From contig JAQGDQ010000828.1 in the NCBI GenBank assembly GCA_030141605.1, forward strand, positions 1 to 26,000: 26,000 nucleotides of DNA. The letters run 5' to 3'. Each line of letters opens with the position of its first letter. Positions within the stretch are counted from its first letter, which is position 1. Positions 17,502-26,000 of this stretch are shown here, piece after piece. The notes beneath the pieces were generated by a model that worked only from the letters and a program-made list of their open reading frames with translations, was not told the DNA's origin and did no database searches. Made by a program: the position numbers and the translations under genes. This DNA comes from Tubiluchus corallicola. Taxonomy: Eukaryota > Priapulida > Priapulimorpha > Priapulimorphida > Tubiluchidae.

Positions 17502-19175
17502 GTCTCAAGTATTGATTTTTATTATTTAGCTTCCCAGTTCCGCCTTCACCGCAATCCCAGCTTAGGGACCTGTCATGACTCTCAAGTATTGATTTTTATT
17601 ATTTAGCTTCCCAGTTCTGCCTTCCCCACAATCCCAGCTTAGGGATCTGAAACCTGTCGTGACTCTCAAGTATTGATTTTTATTATTTAGCTTCCCAGTT
17701 CCGCCTTCACCGCAATCCCAGCTTAGGGACCTGTCATGACTCTTAAGTATTGATTTTTATTATTTAGCTTCCCAGTTCCGCCTTCACCGCAATCCCAGCT
17801 TAGGGATCTGAACCTGTCATGACTCTCAAGTATTGATTTTTATTATTTAGCTTCCCAGTTCTGCCTTCACCACAATCCCGTAGGGATCTAAACCTGTCAT
17901 GACTCTCATATTGATTTTTATTATTTAGCTTCCCAGTTCTGCCTTCACCACAATCCCAGCTTAGGGACCTGTCATGACTCTCAAGTATTGATTTTTATTA
18001 TTTAGCTTCCCAGTTCTGCCTTCCCCACAATCCCAGCTTAGGGATCTGAAACCTGTCGTGACTCTCAAGTATTGATTTTTATTATTTAGCTTCCCAGTTC
18101 TGCCTTCACCACAATCCCAGCTTAGGGATCTGAAACCTGTCGTGACTCTCAAGTATTGATTTTTATTCTTTAGCTTCCCAGTTCTGCCTTCACCGCAATC
18201 CCAGCTTAGGGACCTGTCGTGACTCACAAGTATTGGTTTTTATTATTTAGCTTCCCAGTTCTGCCTTCCCCACAATCCCAGCTTAGGGATCTGAAACCTG
18301 TCGTGACTCACAAGTATTGATTTTTATTATTTAGCTTCCCAGTTCCGCCTTCACCGCAATCCCAGCTTAGGGACCTGTCATGACTCTCAAGTATTGATTT
18401 TTATTATTTAGCTTCCCAGTTCTGCCTTCCCCACAATCCCAGCTTAGGGATCTGAAACCTGTCGTGACTCTCAAGTATTGATTTTTATTATTTAGCTTCC
18501 CAGTTCCGCCTTCACCGCAATCCCAGCTTAGGGACCTGTCATGACTCTTAAGTATTGATTTTTATTATTTAGCTTCCCAGTTCCGCCTTCACCGCAATCC
18601 CAGCTTAGGGATCTGAACCTGTCATGACTCTCAAGTATTGATTTTTATTATTTAGCTTCCCAGTTCTGCCTTCACCACAATCCCAGCTTAGGGATCTGAA
18701 ACCTGTCATGACTCTCAAGTATTGATTTTTATTATTTAGCTTCCCAGTTCTGCCTTCACCACAATCCCAGCTTAGGGACCTGTCATGACTCTCAAGTATT
18801 GATTTTTATTATTTAGCTTCCCAGTTCTGCCTTCCCCACAATCCCAGCTTAGGGATCTGAAACCTGTCGTGACTCTCAAGTATTGATTTTTATTATTTAG
18901 CTTCCCAGTTCTGCCTTCACCACAATCCCAGCTTAGGGATCTGAAACCTGTCATGACTCTCAAGTATTGATTTTTATTCTTTAGCTTCCCAGTTCTGCCT
19001 TCACCGCAATCCCAGCTTAGGGACCTGTCGTGACTCACAAGTATTGGTTTTTATTATTTAGCTTCCCAGTTCTGCCTTCCCCACAATCCCAGCTTAGGGA
19101 TCTGAAACCTGTCGTGACTCACAAGTATTGATTTTTATTATTTAGCTTCCCAGTTCTGCCTTCACCGCAATCCTC
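17502..19175 (+). repeat. 84/77-bp array that duplicates the 3' splice site and start of exon k, 21 copies
   Basis: The unit reads GACTCTCAAGTATTGATTTT, TATTATTTAG, then exon-like CTTCCCAGTTCTGCCTTCAC, C(A/G)CAATCCCAGCTTAGGG and ATCTGAAACCTGTCAT. A shorter form lacks ATCTGAA (77 bp). I count 21 acceptor-plus-CTTCCCAG copies from 17530 to 19146; the last continues into the coding exon (CAATCCTCACCAAGAAG). A higher-order duplication of about 805-811 bp is clear: 17530-18300 and 18335-19110 carry the same order of variants. Reading any decoy in the gene frame gives GFPVLPSPQSQLRD and then a stop (TGA) within the unit. The minus-strand open frames are repeat translations. Confidence 0.96.
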
Positions 19176-19221
19176 ACCAAGAAGCAAAACAAATTCCATG
19201 AAATGGAAGTCAAAATTATCG
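19146..19221 (+). CDS. Polycystin-1-like gene, exon k: cytoplasmic loop
   Basis: A small 76-base exon that begins at the 21st repeated acceptor (TTTTTATTATTTAG) and ends TTATCG before GTAAGT. With the GG carried from exon j it gives 26 codons, GFPVLPSPQSSPRSKTNSMK and WKSKLS, leaving phase 0. The serine/proline/lysine-rich character fits the poorly conserved cytoplasmic loop between TM3 and TM4. No family motif proves it. Support comes from both splice consensus sites and from phase agreement on each side: the join gives ICSER-GFPVL and SKLS-LSSESPS without a stop. It could be skipped in some transcripts only with a frame change. Confidence 0.78.
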
Positions 19222-19793
19222 GTAAGTCAAAATTACTTGATACGTTGTGCAATGGGTAGATACAGCAATTATGCATCATTAGTAAGTCTTGCTCCTAAAT
19301 TTGTTTCACTCTTACTCTGTCCTGTCTTATTCCTACTTTACATTTCTTTTTGTCCAGTCTTCTCTTTTTGTTTTTCTCTTTTTTCACTTTGTCATGTTCA
19401 GTTTTTTTCTGCATTTTGTTCCATTCCCAAGTATTTCACTTCACTTTTATCAGGTGGTCATATTGAACTGGATGCATGGTAATTCCGTTTCCACACTTTA
19501 GTTAAGAGTTTTCATTTTCCAGACATTCCTGGACGCCTGGAGCAGTGTTATTTCTTTGTTTATGATACCCAGTAAATCATACCTTATCTTTCTGACATTT
19601 CATTTGTTAAAAATTCAGAAAAGTCCCTCCTAAACCCCTAAAATGGGACGCTACTTCATATGTTTCTAATGTGTGCGTCACCCAAAACCAATGTGTGTTT
19701 AGAATGTCCCACCATTTTTAAAGCTCTGTTCTATTTTATTCTCTCCCATTTATTCTCTTTTTAACCTACATTTAATACTGACTTCTCTTATAG
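19222..19793. other. Intron, pyrimidine-rich, no recognised features
   Basis: T/C-rich unique sequence (long TTTCTTTTTG-type runs at 19330-19430). The hydrophobic open frames there come from the T-rich composition and lack splice sites in phase. Confidence 0.7.
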
Positions 19794-20503
19794 TTGAGTA
19801 GCGAATCTCCTAGCAGGAAACGCTGGGAAAGGAGTGATCTGCGATTCGGATTGTTGCTTCCGTTTGAAACTGAAGATGACTGGTTGGAGTGGGTCAGACA
19901 GACACACCAGACATTAGAATCTGATCTCCAGGAAGTCTCCCACCAGCTTGACGGAACATGGATAGTACTTCAGGAACTGAAACGAAGCATTGACTTTGAC
20001 ACTGACCAACCCTCCGAACTGTACTCGGAAAGTGGGACGTACCGTTGCATTCATCGTATTGATCTGAAAAAGGCAAAGAAGAGGCTTTCCAGGGTCTCTG
20101 CAATGTCTGGTGACATGATTGATGATGACCGCGATCCTCTCCCATTCCCGGATTGCTTGTATACTTGTGCCACGGAAGAAATGTCGTCATCATTCTCGTT
20201 GCCATGGTATTGCGTTTACGTCGGATGGTTCATTGCCATATTCCTTTCACTCTTGTGTTCGTACCTAGTCATGCTGTACGGTCTAAAGTTTGGTTATGCT
20301 AAGAGTGCTGACTGGATGATGTCTATGATTCTGTCCGTCTTTCAAAGCATCTTCATCTTTGATCCACTCCAAGTCGTCTTGTATGCCGCCATCGTTGCCT
20401 ACAACTTTCCCAGGCCTTGGGAATTCAAGCAGGGCAAAGTTGACGTACCAATTCTGCAAGAAGATTACGATTGGTTAGAGGAATGGCATGAGAAGTACGG
20501 GAG
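19794..20503 (+). CDS. Polycystin-1-like gene, exon l: loop, TM4 and TM5
   Basis: A large 710-base exon after TTCTCTTATAG, ending GGGAG before GTATGT. It encodes 236 residues: a charged cytoplasmic loop (residues 1-130, RKRWERSDLRFGLLLPFETE onward, with a heptad-like stretch at about 32-66); then LPWYCVYVGWFIAIFLSLLC SYLVMLYGLKFG (TM4, about 137-163); a short turn KSADW; TM5 (about 175-204, SMILSVFQSIFIFDPLQVVL); and a cytoplasmic segment VPILQEDYDWLEEWHEKYGR. The LPW-C-Y--W and MLYGL-(F/Y)G---S--W--S--LS-FQS--(I/L)-(D/Q)PL-V blocks are characteristic of PKD1/PKD1L. Open reading continues only eight codons past the donor to a stop, which supports splicing here. Confidence 0.96.
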
Positions 20504-20774
20504 GTATGTTGATCATGAAAATAGTTAAACTAAACTGAACTTTTCAAGATTTGCGTGTCTGCTTGGAAGTTTGAATCAAAGTCTTATCTTTCCTCAAAAT
20601 TGCTTGTGTGTATTGATTGTGTATAAGTTTGACATCCCTTTTTATTCACTGGGGATCAAAAGTGAAACGCAGACATTTTTTTGGGTGAAAAAGTTGTGTA
20701 TGTGTGTGCGCATGTATGTGTGTCTTTCAACACCTACAAGGTACCTACCGACACACACAGGTACCTACCGACAA

Positions 20775-22680
20775 AGCTTTTTTATTAGTGCAGTAACAGA
20801 AAATGATATAATAAATACTTGCAAATCGTTTAATTGGAATAAAGGTCCTGGTAAGGACAAAATGTTACCTAAAGTCGTAATAGACACCATCGACTACATC
20901 TCTAAACCTTTGCAATATTTAATTAATTTATCTTTTCTTACAGGTGAAATACCAACGAAATTGAAAGAATCAATTATTGTTCCTTTGTTTAAATCAGATG
21001 ATCTCATGTCTCTGAACAATTATAGACCAGTGTCCTTATTGCCTTTTATATCAAAAATATTAGAAAAAGTTTTTTACAATCAGTTATCTCATTATTTAAT
21101 AAAAAAAAGAATTCTGAGTAATAAACAATTTGGTTTCAGAAAAGGTAGCTCCACTGAAATAGCCTTAACAAAAATTATAGAAAATATCATTAATACTGTT
21201 GAAAAAAATGGCACATCCTATGGAGTATTTTGCGACCTATCAAAAGCATTTGATACAGTAAACCATGACATTCTGCTAAATAAGTTGTACTATTACGGTA
21301 TCAGAGGTTTGCCTCATATGTGGCTAAAGAATTATTTGACAGGGCGCACTCAGACAGTAAAATATAATAACGCTCTTTCAGATGTAGCACCAATCAAATG
21401 TGGCGTGCCCCAAGGCTCAGTACTTGGGCCACTACTTTTTCTAATCTATATTAGTGACATCAAATTTTGTGTTAAAAATCACAATTTATTTCAGTTTGCT
21501 GATGATACAAGCATTTTTTTAGCATTCATAAAATAGAAATCAATATTGACTACATAAATACAGTTCTACATGACCTAGCTATATGGTTCTAAACAAATAC
21601 ATTCTGTTTAGATCCCGAAATAAACCAATTCAGGCGAACCACGATTTAATAATAGACTATAAAAGAATTACATGTGTAAAAGAACTGAAATTTCTGGGAT
21701 TAATACTGAATGAGCATCTAGACTGGCGACCACATATATTCATGATCAGATTGAAAATATCAAAAAATATAGGTATCATCTCATATATTAAAAACTTTCT
21801 GAACACCGAACATCTTCTAACATTATACAACAGTTTAATATTATCATATTTAAATTACTGCACAACATTATGGGGCTTTAATTATACTACAAATTTAGAA
21901 TGCTTAAGAGTTTTACAATGAAAATGTGTCATCTTCAAACTAGACAAAAGGAGCACAATTACTACTACACATTTTAAGCAATGTCAAATATTACTTCTGG
22001 ATGATGTTATTAATTTTAATGGATGTATATACATGTATAGAACCAACAACAACTTATTTCCAACTTTTTTTGAAAATCCAGTCAAGATAAATGTAAAAAA
22101 ATACAATACCAGACATAATGAATATATACCAAGACGTTGTAGAACAAATATGGCGAAACACTTCATTAGCTATATGGGACCAGTCCTATGGAACAGACTA
22201 AGTCGCAATTCGAAATGTAGTCACTCCCTTTTAACTTTTAAAAAAACCGTCAGACAAGAAATATTTCAAAAGTATTAAGAGTAACACAATTTGATAATGG
22301 TAATCACCTGCATTCTTTTTCCACAGTAATCTTAATATAACGTGACTATGCTCAACAGGTTACTGAACACTTTGTAACCATGATCACAGTTTTTCTTAGT
22401 TCTCACTCCATTTCATCTTTCATTCACTACTCCGCCCCCCCCCCCCCACTTTTTTTTAACATTTCCACGTACAGATTGGCCTGTCAAGCTATGCTTTTAG
22501 GCTCAAACTGTATGCATCAAAATTACTCTGTAATGTAATTTGCACATGTATATGCTGCATTTTGTAATTTCTCGATAATACTGCATATATTTATATTTAT
22601 ATTTACTTAAATGGATAATTATCTGTATTTTAATGACATTTGTAAGATGCAATGTGGAAAAAAATGAATAAATGAATAAA
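20775..22680 (+). mobile_element. 5'-truncated non-LTR retrotransposon (CR1/Jockey-group), decayed reverse transcriptase
   Basis: It lies in the intron between exons l and m. It starts inside the reverse transcriptase: NYRPVSLLPFISKILEKVFY, QFGFRKGSST, motif A FCDLSKAFDTVNHDIL, motif B GVPQGSVLGPLLFLIYISDI and motif C FADDTSIFLA, all catalytic aspartates present. A stop and frameshift follow at about 21536. The thumb region continues in another frame (21590-21921), is broken again, and the C-terminal tail YNTRHNEYIPR...GPVLWNRLS...FKKTVRQ ends at 22278. A 3' untranslated part with a C13 run and a TGAATAAATGAATAAA tail follows. The endonuclease domain is missing. The element is inactive. The clade is judged from motif style only. 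Confidence 0.92.
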
Positions 22681-23013
22681 CCTTCAGTTAATTAGCCACT
22701 GCTAATTGCTACAAGTGTGATGTGTTCAATGTATGCTCCTGATATGATGCGGAAAAGTGTTGAGGCTTATAAATCGACTCCTAATTTTAAATGTATTCGT
22801 GTATTCAAAATATAGCCACACATCACTCTGACTAATTGTGCACTGGTAGATTGAGATTTCAGATCAGTTTTGCTGTGCTGATTCAATAACTTTAATGGTT
22901 GGACATGTGCCATGAAAACGCAGGTTCCTGGTTCAAATACTCACTCACTTGCTCATAATGTCTTTCTTATTGATGTGCGTGTCACTGCGGTAAATAAATT
23001 AAACCGTTTAAAC
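22681..23013. other. Intron sequence between LINE and hAT insertions
   Basis: Unique AT-rich sequence. I see nothing coding, and no further element ends before the hAT target duplication. Confidence 0.7.
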
Positions 23014-23021
23014 GTTTAAAA

Positions 23022-23873
23022 CAGTGGTTTCCAAAGTAGGGGTAAATAACCCCCCGGGGTAATATGGTTTGGGGGGGTAACGGGCACCCCTCTGAAAATT
23101 TTTAAAACTTCGCTCGGAATGCATTTTACGTAGTTTTCTTCGTGAAGAGACTGCCTCCGGTAGGTGAAGAACTGCTGGAACATGTGAAACAAGAACCCTA
23201 CAGTGGTGCGTACAGCCCTTTTTGGCGGAGGATGGTCAAATTGAAGACGACGATTTCCCTGCTAAAGAAGAGTGGATTGAACTGAGGCTCAACGAGGAAA
23301 AGAAAATGAAATTCCAGCAGCAGAACCTGGAAGAGTTCTGGATAGGAGAGATGGCCAGTTCACCAGTCCTTGCAGAACGGGCATTGAATATTCTCACATA
23401 TTTTTCAACAACGTATCTGTGTGAACAAGGTTTTTCGTCCATAATGAACATGAAAACAAAGAAAAGAAATAGGTTGGACGTGGAAAGCGATGCACGCGTT
23501 GCTTTGAGCCTGACGAAACCCAGGATTGAGAAACTGGCGTCCGAAAAACAGCCACATCCGTCCCACTAACTGAGATTTTGTTGTTGTCATTCATTTCTTC
23601 TTGTTTTCGTTTGTTCGAGTAATAATTACTCAAACGTACCTGCTCACTCAGTAATGAGCAGGTTCAGTAATTGTAATTCTTGTTTTGGCAACAATACAAC
23701 AACAACACATGGAAATTTATTTCTGTCACGGGCAAACATAAATAATTTTGCTTGCTTGTGGCATATACGTGTGTTTACTTTTTGAGTTGGAGAAGTAGTA
23801 CTAGGTGGGGGGTAATGGACACGACCGGGTTTCCCGGTTTGGGTAACGGTCCGAGAAAGTTTGGGAACCACTG
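23022..23873 (+). mobile_element. Internally deleted hAT transposon with intact ends and 8-bp target duplication
   Basis: The element begins CAGTGGTTTCCAAAGT and ends with the complement of CAGTGGTTCCCAAACT (14 of 16 matching), the terminal inverted repeat style of Charlie/ZBED-like hAT elements. The flanks carry an exact 8-bp direct duplication GTTTAAAA at 23014-23021 and 23874-23881, the target-site length expected for hAT. At 852 bp it is far shorter than an autonomous element and keeps only the C-terminal transposase part, so it is a non-autonomous deletion derivative that needed a transposase in trans. It is inserted into the intron between exons l and m. Confidence 0.95.
23222..23569 (+). 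pseudogene. hAT transposase C-terminal (dimerisation) remnant
   Basis: An open frame of 115 codons inside the hAT element. Residues 40-65 (EFWIGEMASSPVLAERALNI) begin the hATC domain. LTYFSTTYLCEQGFSSIMNM and KTKKRNRLDVESDARVALS form its most conserved helices, closely like the C-termini of ZBED5/FAM200-type hAT-derived proteins. The stop follows KQPHPSH. The BED zinc finger and the RNase H-like catalytic core are absent, so it cannot transpose DNA. The upstream 40 residues are a mix of old coding sequence and deletion junction; the ATG is not meaningful. Confidence 0.9.
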
Positions 23874-24051
23874 GTTTAAAACATGAAAGAGAAGTTTCTT
23901 GACTTGGAACATTTGAAGTACATTCAAACTGAAATCGATTTCATGTTCTGACATTGTAACCTCTGATTCTGCACAAAGAAGACAATCAGTTAATTCTAGT
24001 TGAGTCATATTTCTACAGCTAGAATTTGCTCCTCATTTTTGCATGTTTCAG

Positions 24052-24231
24052 TACTGTAATGAAGCGTCGCAGTGAGCACACGTTCATTCCTCCGACCACG
24101 GAGCAGATACTGAGGGCAAGAGAGCATCGGAAACACCGACAAGTGATGAGTGACACCACCTGGGAGTTGGTTCTGTTCCTTCTTTTCATCATCTTTCTTT
24201 CCAACATCGTCTATCAGTTTCGTGATGAAAG
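24052..24231 (+). CDS. Polycystin-1-like gene, exon m: TM6, start of the channel-like core; GC donor
   Basis: The exon follows TTTTTGCATGTTTCAG. With the AG from exon l it reads STVMKRRSEHTFIPPTTEQI, LRAREHRKHRQVMSDTTWEL and VLFLLFIIFLSNIVYQFRDE, then a partial codon. The pattern P------(L)--AR--R-----M----WE---FLL(F/L)--(F/L)-------Y--RD is the entry to the polycystin core, equivalent to S1 of polycystin-2. TM6 is about residues 38-56. No GT donor with good context follows. The best exit is AAAG followed by GCAAGT, the classic GC-AG donor consensus, giving a phase-2 exit. If that is wrong the exon could run to GCAA before GTAGCA. The next exon lies beyond the window. Confidence 0.9.
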
Positions 24232-24635
24232 GCAAGTAGCAAGATTTTTATACAAATTGAGATGGCAACAGCAACAGTAGCAGCAGTACTAATGACAACA
24301 CTTACAACAACAACAATAAGTCATTTTGAGCAAATTTAAATAAAACTGTTTAAAGTTTGAAAACATATCCAGAGCTTTCGTAGCTCACTCTTTCCTAACT
24401 TAGCAAAGAATAAATTACTTTATATTGTCAATAAAATCAATAATGTGTTTTTTGTGAATCAGTGATGCACACTGGGATGGCGATGCAGTGCCGTTTTACC
24501 AGACTGCGTGAAAATTTTAAATTATTAGGAATTTTCCTTTTCAATTACATGAGTTTTTCAAACATTTAAGTGTAAATACAACTTTTTATGGGAACTTTTT
24601 CGGGATGCACTTTAAAATTCCCTCTCCTTCCCTTT
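24232..24635. other. Intron without recognised features, with a CAA/CAG-rich stretch
   Basis: Begins with a short ACAGCAACAGTAGCAGCAGTA and ACAACAACAACAA low-complexity stretch (24264-24317), then unique AT-rich sequence up to the 47-bp array. No exon or transposon end seen. Confidence 0.65.
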
Positions 24636-26000
24636 TACATACATATTGCCCTCTCATTAACTCATGTTATATACACTTTAAGTATGTACATATTGCCCTC
24701 TCAATAACTCATGTTATATACACTCCAAGTATGTACATATTGCCCTCTCATTAACTCATGTTATATACACTCCAAGTATGTACATATTGCCCTCTCATTA
24801 ACTCATGTTATATACACTCCAAGTATGTACATATTGCCCTCTCATTAACTCATGTTATATACACTCCAAGTATGTACATACTCCCTCTCATTAACTCATG
24901 TTATATACACTCCAAGTATGTACATATTGCCCTCTCATTAACTCATGTTATATACACTCCAAGTATGTACATATTGCCCTCTCATTAACTCATGTTATAT
25001 ACACTCCAAGTATGTACATATTGCCCTCTCATTAACTCATGTTATATACACTCCAAGTATGTACATATTGCCCTCTCATTAACTCATGTTATATACACTC
25101 CAAGTATGTACATATTGCCCTCTCATGAACTCATGTTATATACACTCCAAGTATGTACATATTACTTTCTCATTAACTCATGTTATATACACTCCAAGTA
25201 TGTACATATTGCCCTCTCATTAACTCATGTTATATACACTCCAAGTATGTACATATTGCCCTCTCATTAACTCTTGTTATATACACTCCAAGTATGTACA
25301 TATTGCCCTCTCATTAACTCATGTTATATACACTCCAAGTATGTACATATTGCCCTCTCATTAACTCATGTTATATACACTCCAAGTATGTACATATTAC
25401 TTTCTCATTAACTCATGTTATATACACTCCAAGTATGTACATAATACCCTCTCATTAACTCATGTTATATACACTCCAAGTATGTACATATTGCCCTCTC
25501 ATTAACTCGTGTTATATACACTCCAAGTATGTACATATTGCCCTTTCATTAACTCGTGTTATATACACTCCAAGTATGTACATATTACTTTCTCATTAAC
25601 TCATGTTATATACACTCCAAGTATGTACATATTGCCCTCTCATGAACTCATGTTATATACACTCCAAGTATGTACATATTACCTTCTCATGAACTCTTGT
25701 TATATACACTCCAAGTATGTACAATTGCCCTCTCATGAACTCATGTTATATACACTCCAAGTATGTACATAATACCCTCTCATTAACTCATGTTATATAC
25801 ACTCCAAGTATGTACATATTACTTTCTCATTAACTCATGTTATATACACTCCAAGTATGTACATATTGCCCTCTCATGAACTCATGTTATATACACTCCA
25901 AGTATGTACATATCACTTTCTCATTAACTCATGTTATATACACTCCAAGTATGTACATATTGCCCTCTCATTAACTCATGTTATATACACTCCAAGTATG
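24636..26000. repeat. Minisatellite, 47-bp unit, about 29 copies, continues past the window
   Basis: The unit is ACTCATGTTATATACACTCC, AAGTATGTACATATTGCCCT and CTCATTA. Copies are almost identical; variants replace TTGCCCT with TTACTTT, ATACCCT or TTACCTT, and ATTAACTCATG with ATGAACTCATG, ATTAACTCGTG or CTCTTG. Variant order partly repeats, showing block duplication. The unit has no AG-ended pyrimidine tract, so it does not look like a repeated acceptor. The three plus-strand open frames (MLYTLQVCTYCPLINS...) are translations of the repeat. It lies in the intron after exon m and is cut by the window edge. Confidence 0.97.

Noticed and set aside
19198-19501. Hydrophobic protein frames LLCPVLFLLYISFCPVFSF
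   Set aside because: They arise from a T/C-rich intron. Exon k ends at 19221 before GTAAGT and exon l resumes in phase at 19794.
20571-20774. N-terminal 68 codons of the open frame that precedes the LINE RT
   Set aside because: Low-complexity TG-rich sequence with GTACCTACCGACA direct repeats. RT similarity starts only at about 20790, so the upstream part is chance open frame.
24758-25772. Three plus-strand frames of MLYTLQVCTYCPLINS repeats
   Set aside because: Translation of the 47-bp array. Three units make 141 bases, so a frame can stay open by chance; no independent coding evidence.

Overview
The window is animal nuclear DNA. It has long introns with consensus GT-AG borders, LINE, SINE and hAT transposon remains, and dense minisatellites. 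I infer a marine invertebrate, possibly a mollusc, but the species cannot be read from the sequence.

One split gene runs along the + strand through the whole window and leaves it at both ends. I rebuilt thirteen exons (2878-2980, 3963-4083, 4840-4943, 7189-7419, 8114-8234, 11106-11265, 11800-11938, 14092-14199, 15175-15310, 15471-15597, 19146-19221, 19794-20503, 24052-24231). They join in one open frame of about 772 codons with matching intron phases. The product is a polycystin-1-like membrane protein (PKD1/PKD1L family). In order it encodes the second half of a PLAT domain, a GPS autoproteolysis motif, TM1, a complete cytoplasmic PLAT/LH2 domain, the conserved post-PLAT linker, TM2, TM3, a basic/acidic cytoplasmic loop, TM4, TM5, and the start of the six-helix polycystin channel-like core (TM6). 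The first exons and the channel/TOP-domain exons lie outside the window.

The introns are the striking part. About 44% of the window (my rough sum) is tandem repeat, in eleven arrays with units of about 26 to 124 bp. Four arrays do not merely sit in introns: their unit contains the 3' splice site plus the first bases of the next exon. The real exon is the last copy of the array (exons at 8114, 14092, 15175 and 19146). Each of these exons is therefore preceded by one to about 27 decoy acceptors. In the array before 14092 nearly every unit also has a consensus donor 14 nt after the acceptor, making a row of pseudo-microexons. The decoys I read in frame hit stop codons, so only the last acceptor keeps the frame open.

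Other contents, left to right: a 2.8-kb 46-47-bp minisatellite (1-2806); a TG/TA compound repeat (3087-3660); a minus-strand tRNA-derived SINE (about 4465-4752); a 64-bp array (5099-6994); a minus-strand LINE C-terminal fragment between long direct repeats (8955-9425); 26-27-bp and 28-bp arrays (9754-10292, 10681-10772); a possible terminal piece of a DNA transposon (16000); a 65-bp hairpin-forming array (16897-17223); a 5'-truncated non-LTR retrotransposon with all RT motifs but frame breaks (20775-22680); an 852-bp internally deleted hAT element with an exact 8-bp target duplication (23022-23873); and a 47-bp array that runs off the right edge (24636-26000). I saw no tRNA, rRNA, CRISPR array or promoter.
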